64,000 nt of DNA, from the NCBI GenBank assembly GCA_002778195.1, contig PCDI01000003.1, positions 558,001 to 622,000 on the forward strand, written 5' to 3'. The translations under genes were made by a program, and so were the position numbers. This document shows positions 1 through 11,707 of this stretch, piece after piece (position 1 is the first letter of the stretch; each line of letters begins with the position of its first letter). Below the pieces are notes generated by a model. It saw only the letters and a list, made by a program, of their open reading frames with translations. It did no database searches and was not told the DNA's origin. The DNA is from Raffaelea ambrosiae (taxonomy: Eukaryota > Ascomycota > Sordariomycetes > Ophiostomatales > Ophiostomataceae).

Positions 1-2
1 GC

Positions 3-362
3 ATGATCGCCGAAAAGGGCAAGGACCCGGCATCCCCGACCGCTCCGGGTGCTGAGCTGGCCGGCTTGAGTCTCGACACGCCTGCGGGGGCAACGGCAGC
101 AGCACCGGCGGCGCCGCCGCCCGTCCCTCGCGTAGCTCAGTTGTCGTCGAGACCGGCTGCGCCGCCCCGGCCGTCGCCCATGTCCAAGCCCAAGATTTTG
201 GCCAGCGGTGCGATCAGCCGGCGTCCGCCTCCCAAGGCCGCAGCAGACGACTCGGACGGCGGGGACAGCTACGATGACAACGAGGATGAGAACGACCCGT
301 TTGCCGACCGGAACGAGGTGAACACGCCGAAAGTCGAGCGAGGGGAGCCTAAGTGGCAGTGA
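3..362 (+). CDS. C-terminal tail of an acidic, proline-rich protein (5' end outside window)
   Basis: The reading frame is open from the window edge to a TGA at 360-362, so only the last ~119 residues are seen. The in-frame ATG at 3 is probably internal, because the frame may continue upstream. The tail is Ala/Pro-rich for ~85 residues, then strongly acidic (DDSDGGDSYDDNEDEND), and ends in a short PFADRN...VERGEPKW segment. Tails ending in an NPF/DPF-like acidic motif plus a terminal Trp resemble fungal VHS/GAT adaptor proteins of the Lsb5 type, but that is recall rather than a demonstrated match. No folded domain is visible. Confident that it codes, unsure of its identity. Confidence 0.5.
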   Translation: MIAEKGKDPASPTAPGAELAGLSLDTPAGATAAAPAAPPPVPRVAQLSSRPAAPPRPSPMSKPKILASGAISRRPPPKAAADDSDGGDSYDDNEDENDPFADRNEVNTPKVERGEPKWQ

Positions 363-831
363 GTTATGAGTAGGAGGCTGAATAAGGGGGTTCGATGGGG
401 TAAAGATTGCATGGATGACGAGGAGACCACTCGGAGAAGGGTATGAGGAGGAGAGCATGGGAACGTGAGAGCATGACGAGAGCATTTCTTTGTTTACAGT
501 TGCAATTCCATGGGCAGCGAGAGTAGTTTGATTCCATATCCAGATGCCGCATTTTGCTTGTCTTCTTGGGTGTTTTCACCTGCTGTCAACAGTTTTCTTT
601 CCGGTCTTTCCGATATTTTTTGTTTTGTTTCTCTATCCTTTTCAGCCCCTCTCTGCTTTCCATCCGTTCCTTCCTTTCTGCTATTAATTTCTATTTTCTC
701 GCCGTATTTTTTTCCTCTTTTCCTTCGAATAGCCTTTATAAGGCCCACTTAGACCTCCGGGGATGCTCGGATACGCCGGTGCCAGTGACGGCTTACAAGG
801 ACGAGAATAATCTGCTCGGAAATGGAATTGA
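363..831. other. Intergenic, AT-richer spacer
   Basis: Downstream of the partial gene. The stretch has T-rich runs from 590 to 735 and no ORF with recognisable protein features. Nothing further seen. Confidence 0.5.
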
Positions 832-1287
832 GGAAGAGAACGAAGCCGATCTATTGTTATTCCGAATCAGCTCAATCCCACTGCATTGCTCTCCAAAAGG
901 CATTCCTCTAATTGTTCATCAACGAAACTGCATCATGTCGGCGCGACTAGAAGAGCATATGCGAGTTCGAAGGCAGTTCCAAGCCTACGGGGGGGAGACG
1001 TTCACCGAGGACAACTATTACACTATGCTCTTAAACGAAAGTCGCAAACGCAGTCCGAAACACAGTCGCCCACACCCGCGAACGACATTATCAAGATGCT
1101 CGACTTATTACTAGAACGCGACGCGCCACTGAACTTGACTTTGTACGCCGACGACGAAGCATCGTCCCACAATTATCGCAACTCTGACCATGGCACACCC
1201 TTACACGAGGCGGCGCAGATGGGCCACGTCGAGGCCGTTCAGTACCTGCTGGCGCAGGGTGCTGGTATGAGTATTGCAAATACATAA
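832..1287 (+). pseudogene. Ankyrin-repeat fragment, probably decayed
   Basis: The frame is open from 832 (just after a TGA at 829-831) to the TAA at 1285-1287, with no usable ATG at its 5' end. Two ankyrin units can be read. The first is degenerate (LLHYALKR ... DIIKMLDLLLERDAPLN, about 1003-1137). The second is canonical (GTPLHEAAQMGHVEAVQYLLAQGA, about 1192-1263). A splice-donor-like GTATGAGT follows at 1265, but the nearby acceptors (e.g. after the CTAAC at 1471) lead to stops within a few codons and restore no further repeat. A run of seven or eight G near 990 separates this frame from another short open frame. I read it as a truncated, possibly frameshifted ankyrin gene. A real small gene with unrecognised introns is the alternative. 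Confidence 0.4.
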
Positions 1288-3144
1288 AGGTATATCGTTT
1301 AGTAGTTGGGTCGGTTGTACGTTTTTTTTTCTTAATTTTTTTCATCCTTATTTTAATTTTTTAAATAAAAAAACCCTTTTGACACCTTAGCTCATGGCGT
1401 GTGTGGATTGTCTTGGCGGCTTTCTCTCTTTGGCAACTGCCCTTCGTAGAAGCTCTGTACCTCGGCAACTACTAACCACCTGATAAGCATGCGAAGTCTA
1501 CTGATCCCGACAGCTCCAGCTTCACATATATCTTGAATTTATTACACTCTTGTGTCTTTTGTGTTTGTTCGTACTTTTGACGATTGCTTTGTTTCTTCTC
1601 ACACACCCGAAAACGTGCCGCTGTCTGGCTTCTGAGACAGAGACTCTTTGATTACGACGCCGGTGCACCCATGGCAACTACCATGGCAACTACCCCTCCA
1701 CGAGCCGCTGGCTTGCAAAAAGCCAGTCAGCGGGCTCGTAATACGAATTGGTCGGCCAGCACAAGTTCATGACGTTGCTTACTGACACCAGCTCCCAGCT
1801 AAACAATACGCCTGTCTATTTCCCCTCTCCCTGTTTCCGCCATGATGGCTTCGCCGCCGGTTCCGTTCCGTGGGTTGCGCCCTGGTGGCCAGGGATGCTG
1901 CGGGAAAGAAAAGAAAAGAGGCTTTCATTCAGCAGCGCTGTCGCATTTGTTGGGTCGCCGTTGTGCCAAGGCAAGGCACAGCCTTGCTTGCCTGTGCATA
2001 CAAAGAGCCGACGTCTCCGATCTTGTGAGCCGCAAAGCAGGGTCGTACTGGGTCGAGGCATCACTGAGAGGGGGGGCAATAGGTCATGGGCTGCAACAAG
2101 AGAATGGAAATACACGTAAGAGTTGGGGTTTGGTTGGTGGCAGGTGTGGTGGCTGGGCGATTTAGCCAGCGATCCTGCGAGGAAGCCTGCGAGGTGAAGC
2201 CTACGAGAAATAGGCAGCCCCTGGCCATCCTGCCAGCTGTCTCCAACCGGCCTTCTTCAAATTTCCAACGGTCGTGCCTGCCGTTTTGGACAACGAGCCC
2301 AGATGAGGTTCCTTCCATTCGTCCTTGGTGGTCCTGGAAGGGCACCCGTGTCAGGCCATCGCCCCCTCACAAACGGCAGGTGCGATGTTCCCCCATGTGC
2401 ACCGCACAAGGGTGCAAAGTTGAAAACCTGGGGGTTTTGGTGGGAAATTATTCCCTTTCTGTCCTCATTTGCACTCTTCTGGTTTCTGCACTTTTCTGCA
2501 CTTTTCTGCACCTTTTTCAACCTTGTCTGCACTTTTTTTTTCCAGCTTTGCTTGCCCTTGTCTGCTGCCTTGTTCCCTCCAAGGCCTCCTCCCCTCTATT
2601 TCCAGCCCGCCCCAGCCATCTCAAAGCGACCTTGCCGGGTTTAAATCACTTGCTGCGACGCCCCTAGGCTGCTAGCCCAGGAAACAAGCTACTGGTTTGC
2701 CGCACGAACCGGCCGCCAAAGCCGGAGTCCTCTTTTTGCCCGGGAGCTACGACCCAGCAGCGACGGATCACTGGAGCGCATTCCCCGCTCTCCACCTCGA
2801 TAATACCTCACAGGCAACGCACCAATTTACGCCAGAAACCCACCAAAACAGGACAGCTGCGGAAAAGTGAGTGCGCGTGCGGGAAAAAAGGAAGCAAGCA
2901 AGCAAGAGCAGCACAAGAGCACAAGAACGGCCAAGACACGAACTAGACAAGCAGACACAGCCAACAGCCAGCCACTAAGCCTCCCTGGAATTAATTCTAG
3001 CTGAAGCTGCCTGGGACCCCTCATTTGATCTCGCTGGACCTCATTGGAGCTCAATCGAAGCTTCGTCTCGACATCCTCACAGCTTCGTCTCGACTTCTTT
3101 TCTCTCTCTCTCTCTCCCCTCTACCCCCTCCATCTACCGCCGCT
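1288..3144. other. Intergenic region and leader of the acyl-CoA synthetase gene
   Basis: About 1.86 kb without a supported gene. It holds A/T-rich DNA at 1320-1375, a doubled CCATGGCAACTAC at 1669-1694, a 10 bp minisatellite at 2483-2512, and pyrimidine-rich sequence just before the ATG. Near 3059-3098 the octet CTTCGTCTCGAC is repeated. Short ORFs here overlap in several frames and look random. Confidence 0.5.
2483..2512. repeat. 10 bp minisatellite, three units
   Basis: Three consecutive copies of TTTCTGCACT, the last ending in CC. A looser fourth TCTGCACTTTT follows at about 2527-2537. Confidence 0.75.
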
Positions 3145-5473
3145 ATGGACTTCCACACCGGCAGCCTGCCACTGGCCATGGCCCAGAAGCCGCCCTTCAC
3201 CATCGAGGTGCCCGGCGCGGTGCCTGTGCCCGGCGAGACGATCCCGCGCCGGAACCCCAAGGCCCGAGACGGGCTGATCGAGCGGCCCGACCCCGACATC
3301 GACACGGCCTTTGCGCTGCTGCAGAAGACGTCGACCAAGTACGCCGCCGAGCCGGCCGTGGGCAGCCGCAAGTTTGTCGGCCTGCACAAGGAGATCAAGC
3401 AGGTCACCAAGGTCGTCGACGGCGAGGTGCGCAAGGTCGACAAGGAGTGGCAGTTCTTCGAGCTCGGTCCCTACACCTACCAGACCTACGGCGAGTTCTC
3501 GCTGCTGACGCGCCAGGTCGGCGCCGGCCTGCGCAAGCTCGGGCTCGAGACCTACGACCACGTCCACGTCTTTGCCGCCACCAGCCCCCAGTGGCTGGCC
3601 GTGGCCCACGGCTGCGCGTCCCAGAGCTTCAGCATCGTCACCGCCTACGACACCCTGGGCGAGACCGGCGTGCAGCACTCGCTGACCCAGACCGGCGCCA
3701 AGGCCATTTTCATCGACCCGCACCTGCTCAAGGTCGCCGAGAACCCGCTCAAGGTCGCCACCGCCGTGCGCTACGTCATCTACAACGACGCTTCCCACCA
3801 GCCCGTCGCCGACTCCGTCCTCGACAACTTCCGCGCTGCCCATCCCCAGATCAAGGTGCTCAGCTTCGAGGAGCTGCGCGCGCTCGGCGAGGGCCCCGAC
3901 GGCCCCGCGGGCGAGCCCGCTCTTCCGCCCGTGCCCCCCGTGCCCACCGACACCTTCTGCATCATGTACACCTCGGGCAGCACCGGCCTGCCCAAGGGCG
4001 TGCCTGTGACCCACGGCTCCTTTGTGGCCGCCGTGGCCGGCCTCAACTCGTGCGTCGAGGAGTGCGTCTCGCACGCGGACAGCATCCTGGCCTACCTGCC
4101 CCTGGCCCACATCTTCGAGCTTGTGCTCGAGAACCTGGTGCTGTATGTCGGAGCCACCCTCGGCTACGGCTCGCCGCGCACCCTGACCGACGCCTCCATG
4201 TCCAAGGGCTGCGCCGGCGACCTGCGCGCCTTCAAGCCGTCCATTCTGGTGGGCGTCCCCCAGGTCTGGGAGCAGGTCCGCAAGGGCGTCGCCAGCGGCG
4301 TCGAGAAGGCCGGCCCCGTGGCCAAGGCCCTGTTCTGGGGCCACTACAGCCTCAAGAGCGCTCTGCTGCAGGCGGGCTTGCTGGTCGGCCCCATTGCCAA
4401 GGCCGTTTCGTTTCTTGACAGCATCGTCTTCAAGCAGGTCGGCCAGACGACGGGCGGCAACTTGCGCTTCATTGTCAACGGCGCCAGTGCCATTGCCAAC
4501 GACACCATGAAGTTCATGTCCATTGTCGTGGCGCCCATGATCAACGGCTACGGCCTGACCGAGACCTGCGGCAACGGCGCCCTGGGCTCGCCGCTGCAGT
4601 GGACCGACAAGGCCGTGGGGCCCATGGGCGCCGCCGTGGAGATCAAGCTGGTGGGCCAGCCCGACCTGGGATACGACGCAAACCCGCCGGCCGACAGCAA
4701 CGAGGACGCCCACGGCGAGGTGTGGATCCGGGGCAAGCCCGTGCTGACAGGCTACTACAAGAACCCGGCCGAGTCGGCGGCCAACATCACCAGCGACGGC
4801 TGGTTCCGCACCGGAGACATTGGCGCGTTTGACCGCAAGACGGGCCACCTGCGGCTGGTCGACCGCCTGAAGAACCTGGTCAAGATGCAGGGTGGCGAGT
4901 ACGTCGCTCTGGAGAAGCTGGAGGCCATCTACCGCGGCGCCGAGCCCGTGCAGAACCTCATGGTCTATGCCGACTCGTTCCACGCCCGTCCCATTGCGAT
5001 TGTGTGCATCAACGAGAAGGTCGTGGCCGGGATGGCCAAGAAGTTGGGCGTAGTGCCGACGGCAGACACCGTCGACCACGACCACCACCACGCGACGGTG
5101 CACCACGACGGCAGGGTGCGGGCCCAGGTGCTCAAGGAGCTTCTGAGCGTGGGCAAGCAGGCAGGTCTGGCGCCATTGGAGATGCTGTCGGGCGTTTCTC
5201 TGGTCAACGACGAGTGGACACCAGATTCGGTAAGTAAAAAAGAGGAAGGAGTAAAGAGGGAAAAGAAGAAGAGAAGAAGAGAAAAAGAGAAAAAGAGAAG
5301 AAGAAAGGATGCAAAAAAGATGCATGAAAGAGAAAATGCGAAAAAAGAACAAGAATAAGCTTATTTTACTAACTCTTTCCCAGGGCGAGGTCACAGCGAC
5401 GCAGAAACTCAACCGGCGGACCATCAGGGACAAGTACAAGAAGGAGATCGAAGCCGCTTTTGCGGGGAAGTAA
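3145..5473 (+). CDS. FAA1: Long-chain fatty acid-CoA ligase (Faa1/Faa4 type), two exons
   Basis: Activates long-chain fatty acids: ATP + fatty acid + CoA gives acyl-CoA + AMP + PPi, feeding lipid synthesis, beta-oxidation and protein acylation. Exons 3145-5229 and 5384-5473 give 724 residues, normal for the family. The intron (154 nt) has GTAAGT, a TTACTAAC branch and a CCCAG acceptor. The AMP-binding P-loop YTSGSTGLPKG lies at ~273-283, GYGLTETCG at ~468, GWFRTGDIG at ~552, and the FACS-type signature LRLVDRLKNLVK at ~569. The frame runs upstream of 3145, but without an ATG. ATG 3145 is the first ATG after a CT-rich leader; Met12 is a second possibility. No signal peptide is visible. Residues after the splice (GEVTATQKLNRR...AFAGK) match the usual Faa C-terminus. 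Faa1 versus Faa4 cannot be decided from sequence alone. Confidence 0.93.
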
Positions 5474-6415
5474 AGAGCTCTACCCGAGTGCCGCATTCTT
5501 TTTTCTCGGCGTGTCTCGATGTGTCGTCATCTCAAAAAGAGTGTCTCCCCTTCGGATATGTCTACAACAAAATATTCTGCTTGTAGTAGTTGTCTGTTTT
5601 TTTTTTTGGGGTTTCTTATGATCATTTTCTTGTTATGATTACCTCTATTTCTTTTCCCCTCTTTCCTTCTTCTTTCATAGTCATCTCGCAACGGCATGAG
5701 GAACGCATTCTGGGTAACGATTGTCGGTAGTTGTAGGAACAAATATGAGTATTGCATGTTGAAACTTGTCCGTCTCGGGAGGCCGTGGACTTGGAAGGCT
5801 GGGATTGGAAATTCGGAAATTTGTAAAATTGGTAGCTTCTCGGTTCCTCCATTCTTCAGTCCTTTAGTCCTTCAGTGCCAGAATGATTTGGATTTCTCAA
5901 CACACTATGCAAAAGGCTCCCATGGAAGTTGCCATGCGGGCAGTACGAACAGGCTTGATTATATAAAAGGCAGGCACATGCAAGAAAGTACAAGGAAAAC
6001 AAGGAAAACAAGGAAAACAAGAAAGGAAAAAAGGAAGTCGTTATTAAAGAACAAAGTCAAGAAAACAAGAAGAAAAAGAAGAAAAAGTGAAGGGAAATAA
6101 AACAAAAAAGAACAAGAACAAACGCCCGCTCTCTTTTGGTATCGTTCGTTGTATACGTTTTTCTTTTCCTCCTTTGTGGTTGGCGTTTCTCTCTTCTTTC
6201 CTGAGCTGTCGTGGATAAAAATGCGGTTCCTCCATAATGCGTTCAGCTAAGCTGTCCCTGTTTTGTCCTTGATCTCGATGTTGTTGTCCAAGTCGAAATC
6301 GATTCTCTCTCTCTCTCTCTCTCGGCGTCTTTTCTAAACCCAGCCCGCCTTGTCAGTCGTGTTGTCGTTCATTGTGTGTTATGTGTATCACCGTCGTCTT
6401 CCTCCTCCTCTCTCC
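5474..6415. other. Intergenic between convergent genes
   Basis: 3' flanks of the acyl-CoA synthetase (+) and the Doa4-like gene (-). Contains an isolated TATATAAAAGG at 5960-5970, a purine-rich stretch with a 9 bp repeat (5992-6018), and a (TC)n tract at 6304-6323. No coding gene seen. Confidence 0.5.
5992..6018. repeat. 9 bp repeat (AAGGAAAAC)x3
   Basis: Three exact copies of AAGGAAAAC, followed by diverged A/G-rich sequence to about 6100. Confidence 0.8.
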
Positions 6416-9400
6416 TCACACCCTCCGCCGCTTGTAAAACACCATGTACGCGCTCGCCTGGTTGTTGTCCCGGTACAGCCGCCGGGCCATATCGCGCCCG
6501 TCGCCGGACCCGATCGTCACCGGCTCGACTCGCGCGTCGTCAAAGTGGTGCCACAGACTCGTGGAAGGCACCGGGGACGCAGCAGAGACATCCACATTCC
6601 CGCCATCGCCGTTGCTGATGCTTCCGCTGTCGATCGGCTCGTCCTTGACGAACGCCCGGTAGTGGCCCGACTTGAGCGTGCCGCTGTGCACAATCACGGC
6701 ATAGCAGTCATACACAAACGGCGGCCGGAACTGCGGCTCCGCAATCCCCAGCGCCGCCACCTCTTGGCCATTATCCGCTTGCTGCACCGTGTACGGCGTC
6801 ATGTCCAGCCCGTTGATCGGAAACACCACCGCCGTGTTGTTCTTGTGGAACCCGTAGTGCTCGTTGCCCTGGAAGCGCCGGAACGAAATGCACAGCAGCT
6901 CCGGCAGCCGCACCAGCCGCACGTGCTTCTCCGTCGTGTCGATGCGGCTGCACTGGTCGCACTTGTACTCGGGCAGCACGTCGGCGCTGCAGTACTGCAG
7001 CAGCAGATCCTGGAGGCTGGTCGCGGACGAAGACGTGGTCGGGGGTATGGGCAGGTGCAGCGCGTCAAAGTGCTCGTAGGTCAGCGACGGGTGTCCGCAG
7101 CTGCGGCAGCGCCGGTCCGTCACTTCGATGCCGCGCCAGTACTTGTCCACGATGCTGTCGTTGTACCGCCGGTACTCGTCCCAGTACTGCAGCCCGTTGC
7201 TCAGCGGCGTGCTGCGCGGGCCCAGCGGCGGCTGCTGCACCTCGCCTGTGTGGTCGCGGAGCCGGTTCGTCTCGTCGTGCAGGTTGTCGAGCAGGAAGGA
7301 AATAAACTCTTGCGCGTCCTGCTGGTACGGACCGCCAAAGATGGTGCTGCGGTCCGTCTTGGTGCTCCCGTCATAGTCCTTGGAGTGGATGTGATAGCAG
7401 TAGTCCTGAGTGTACCAGTCAGTAAAAATGTTAAAAATAAAAAAAAGTGGTTATCCTTTTTAATGTCTACGCGGGTTCTTGGTCCTACCATCAGTGTCTT
7501 AGCCTTCATGGCCTCAAACTTGCCGTACTGCATCCAGTGGAACGAGTTGGCCATTATCTTGGCCAGCAGCTGCGGGTGGCTGATCTTCTCATCGGCCTTC
7601 ATGGGCACCTTCCAGCGGCCACCCCACGCGCCCGTTGTGAGTTCCTCCGAGAAAGCCCCCGAGGCAAACAACGACTGGACCGAGCTGTTGCCGTAGCACC
7701 AATTGCCCGGGTTGTACAGGCCGACCTTTTGCCGCCGTATCCGCCCGCCACTGCTCGAAATGGCCGCCTTGGCCTTCTTGGTGCGCAGATAGTGGTCGTC
7801 CTCGTCCACGCCTTCCAAGTCGCTGTGGCTGGGCTTCGGCACAGTCGGTGCCGGCCGCGTCGGTGGTGCCGGCAGAGGCGCGTATGGTGGCGGGGGCATC
7901 GACGACGAGGTCCGGGCCGAGCCTGGCTCGGTCAGGACCGTGGACCGGGACGATGACGGCCGCTCCTGAGACGCAGAGCTGCGCAGATACGAGGACCCAG
8001 AGGGGTGAAACCCGACCTCGCTGTCGTCTCGCGAGAGCGCAGGCGCGGTCATGGACTCCTGGATGGCCGACACTGGCGGGAAGCGCCGCAGGAAGTCGTC
8101 TGTCGTCCGAACAAACGAGGACTTATCCATGTCCTTCAGACTCTCCTCCCAGCGCTTCGCCTCGGCGGCATCCTGAATGGGCTTTGCCATGTACCGCCCG
8201 TGGGGCCGCGACAGCATGTTTTGCCGGTGCCGGTTGCTCGCCTGGGCTCTCGACAGCCCCGACCCGGTGCCGGCTGCGGTGGACGACGTTTGGAGAGACG
8301 CGGTGCCCATCATGGACACCCACGAATCGAGGCCGCCCTTGAGCAGCTTCGGCCGCCGGTTGGCCTGCTCGTCGGCCTCGAAGTCGTAGTACGACAGTGC
8401 GTTGTACAGCGAGGCAACGGCAATGTCGGCAGCCGACGTGCTGTCGTGGTAGGGGCGGATGGTCTCGGAGTCTTGGTCGTAGTACACAATCAGGTCAAAG
8501 TCTCGCCGCCTGTCAAAGAGACGCGTCTCGGACGCAGGTGCCAGCACCATGCTGTCGGCGATGTCGTTGGCCGAAATGTTCTCGCGCTGCAGAATGTCAA
8601 AGTCCACACAGATGGTCGACTGGGACATGATGTGGCCCTCGTCGTACTCCTCGCGGCTGCGGATGTCGATGACCAGAATCTGGATGTCCCTGGAGCCTGC
8701 CTGCATGAAGCTGAGCAGCTCCTCGGCTGTGATCGTGTCGCCCTCGGGGATTGTAACGCGGGAGCGGATCGGTGCTGCCGACTCCGGATACTGTCGCTGC
8801 TGCCGCTCCAAGGTGGACTGGAACGAAAAATAGTCGTCTGCAGCCGGCTGGGCCGCCGGTGTCCGTCCCGTGCCGGAGAACGACGTGGTGGAGTTCGTCC
8901 TGTTGAACGTCCGCTGCGTGGGAGCCGGGAGCTGCGAGCTCTGGCTGGACACAGAGCCTCGCGCCGGGCTGTAGATGGCCTCTGGCACCTTGGGAAGATC
9001 CGGCAACGCATGGAGGATGGGCGGGTTGTGTGGCGGAGGAGCCGGGGGTGGTGGGAGATTCTCGAACCCCGACGGATGCTGGAGCGGGCGCAGCTGGAAC
9101 TGCGTGTATGGTGGAGGTGGTGGCTGTTGCTGTTGCTGATGTGTGTGGGGGTGTGGTTGCTGCTGTGGTGGGAAGCTGGTATGGTTGATGGGTTGTGTCC
9201 GGATCCGCGGATCCTGTTGCGGCTGCGGCGACGGCGATGCGGCTTTCGCGGTCCTCAGGTTGGCGAACCGCTCGGCGAGTTCCTGGGCCGTCTTGCTGCT
9301 GTCGCCGGTCTCCGGTATTGAGTTGGCAGCCCCGGGCCTGAGGGCGCGCCCGTGGAGGGCTTGTGGTTTCGGCTTCGGCTTCGGCTTCTCGGGGGACGTC

Positions 9401-10122
9401 GCCGGCGGAGGAGGGGGCGCGTGTGCGGGCGGTGAGGCATAGGCGCCGCTGTTTGCCGTCGCTGTGCCGCGGGCGGCTGGCTCATCGGCCGACAGACGGC
9501 CGTTCGTCTCGCCGGTAAGGCCGTTTGCCAGCGAGGGGCGGCTCTGACTCTGGCTCTGTGACCGGCTGTGGCCCTGGCTGTTCTGTGGGCGGACGCCGGT
9601 CCGCTTGTTGTCCTCCTGGATCTGGGCCTTGATCTTCTCGTAGATGCTGCTGTCGGCGTTGATCTGTGCCATCAGCGCGTTGTACCGGACGCGGGCACCC
9701 TTCCGGTCCGTCATGACAGACAGCCAGTCGCTGTTGCTGGGCAGGACTTCCAGCAGCGCAATCGTGGCTCGGAGGTATTCCTGCAGGGCGATGTCCAGGC
9801 GGCCAAAATCTTTCATAAAGCCCGCCTGCTTAAGGCAGCTCTCTGCGTATCCGAGGACCTTCTCGACGGGAGTGGTCGAGGTGACATCCAGCTGGACCTG
9901 CTTGAGGTCGTCAAAATGGGCGTACGGCCGCTTGCTGCCCGAGGACGAGGGCGCGGCCGGCCCGTTGGCCTGCGGCCCCGGTGCCGAGACACCGAGGCTG
10001 TAGCCATTGCTGTTGCGCATGGTGTTTCCGTCGCCGCGCACGACGGTCGTCGAAGAAGACGAGGCGTTTGTCGTGGGTCCCATGCCGTGTTGGGAGAGGG
10101 TGGGGAGGTCGGCCGGAGACAA
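6416..10122 (-). CDS. DOA4: Ubiquitin C-terminal hydrolase, Doa4/Ubp5 type (rhodanese + USP), two exons
   Basis: A deubiquitinase with the Doa4/USP8 layout, predicted to recycle ubiquitin from cargo at endosomes before multivesicular-body closure. Exons (minus) 10122-7489 and 7405-6416 give 1207 residues. The 83 nt intron has GTAGGA..CACTCAG ends, and phase 0 is kept. Domains: an N-terminal helical MIT/USP8-dimer-like region (~70-160); a long Pro/Gln-rich linker; a rhodanese domain (~460-605) lacking the catalytic Cys (YYDQDSETI where a CxxGxR loop would be), so presumably non-enzymatic; and a USP domain from ~800. The Cys box is NPGNWCYGNSS with Cys809, where Trp replaces the usual Thr. The His box SGHYRAF has His1126, followed by the C-terminal AYMVFYKRR strand. 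A zinc ribbon of CRSC...CDQC form is seen. It is divergently arranged with VPS27, which acts just before it in the same pathway. Confidence 0.9.
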
Positions 10123-11707
10123 AAGGGGGCGGACGCGCGTCTAGGAGTGTATCATGACGCTTCTGTGCTGTCCGGACGGGCTGAAGAGGGCGGGGGTCGG
10201 ATCGAAGTTGTGGTGCTGTCGAGAAGCCGTCGAGAAGCGATTGCGAAGTTGCCCCGAAGCTGTGGCAGTGGGAGCGAAATCGGATGGGACGAAATCGGAT
10301 GCTGACGTCGACAGCCGGCGTCGGGCGGCTGGCTGAAGAGATGCGGTGAGTCCAGAGCTCGGAAACGGGGAGCACTGATGCTGCCTGGCAGGGTCGGGGG
10401 GAATGGTGCAGCACCGTCGTGCAGACAGAAGCGCTGGTGCGGTCTATCTGGCCGATAGCTCGGCTCGATTTTAGCAGGCCGAGTCAGACCGCTGGGTGCG
10501 CGTGGCCGCGATCCAGAAGACGCTATGGGCGGCTGTTCCGGAGAAATTCGATAATTCCAAGTGTGGTGCGGCTGCTCAGCCGATGGTCCTCGAGGTCGTG
10601 CGCGTAGGGGAGCAGAGACGGGGCGGCGTGGACAGCGTTGTGAGGCCAAGGAAAAGTGGTGATGTTTGGTATTTCGATCTGTTGAAGTCGATTTAGGAAG
10701 GAGAGGCACGCCGCGGCGCTGGCAAAGGCGGGGAGGGGGGGGTACATGGGGGTACCTGTGATGCAGGGAACTTGTAGTGGGGGGCTGTGTACTGCCAGGT
10801 TTCACCATGGGGAGCGGTTTTGGGAAGGCACGAACGATAGGCATGTAATTTTATTGCAGGCCATATGGCAGCGTGGCTGGACTACGGAGCAACTACTGTG
10901 GTTAGTGACTGCTGTGGAAGACTCGCTGTAACGGTCCTGGCCAGCTTGCAGTTTCTGATGGTCGGCTGGCCGATCGCCCCTTCTCTGGGCGCCACAGCTT
11001 TCGTCATCTGTGGCGGGCCAAGTGTTCCATGCGGCCAGGCAGCCACTTTGACCACATCCACGCACTGCGCATGGCTCTTGCAACGTCCAGCCAGGGGAAG
11101 CTTGGACCAATCACAGAGCTTGGCCGTGCTTTGTTTCAGGGCTCCTCTCAGCGCTTGGGCAATTAAGCAGAGCGCTAGCCAGTGGGCAGGTGGGGCCGGG
11201 CAGCAGCCGCAGGCAGGCAGATACGCCAGACGCAAGAGCGGCCAGAGCCAGGGCAGCTGTGGCAAACAGCCGCCAGCCACAGCAGGTCAGTCGGGCGGTT
11301 CCAAGCGAGCACAGCAGCCCAAACAGCACCTCCTAGTAACACACTTCAATGCAACTCGCAATAATAAGCGACTCCCGTACGCAACCACTCACACAATCTT
11401 CACGACATCACCAACCTGCACCTCCCGCCCTTGCCCATCTCTGCCCGGCATCCCCCCGCTACCATACGCATCTCGCGAGCCGAATCGCTGTTCTCTGCCG
11501 ATGTCTGCCCGTGTCTGATCCGCCGTGTCTCTGCTGCGCCTCGTCTGCCTGACATCAGCCATTTGTTTCGGAGCCTCGCCACCAGCGTACCCGAGCGTCT
11601 GCAAAACTCCATCGAGCGTCCTCGCAGCCGACTGAACTTTTCTCCTTCCGCTCTCGTCCTGCTCCCCCACCTCAACACTACGAGTTGCCTCCCACAGCCG
11701 CCCCAAG
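10123..11707. promoter_or_regulatory. Shared divergent intergenic region, DOA4-like / VPS27
   Basis: 1585 bp between two start codons facing away from each other, so both promoters must lie here. GC-rich near the DOA4 side. A CCAAT lies near 11109 and pyrimidine-rich leader sequence precedes the VPS27 ATG. ORFs here (for example 10865-11518) overlap on both strands, lack domain features and are treated as chance. Confidence 0.55.

Noticed and set aside
3121..5496. 791-codon open frame antisense to the acyl-CoA synthetase
   Set aside because: It mirrors the GC-rich third positions of the real gene, has Gly/Val/Leu/His-biased composition and no domain. The sense strand has all Faa motifs.
6350..9321. 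Long plus-strand frames over the Doa4-like gene
   Set aside because: Antisense shadows of the minus-strand gene, without recognisable domains.
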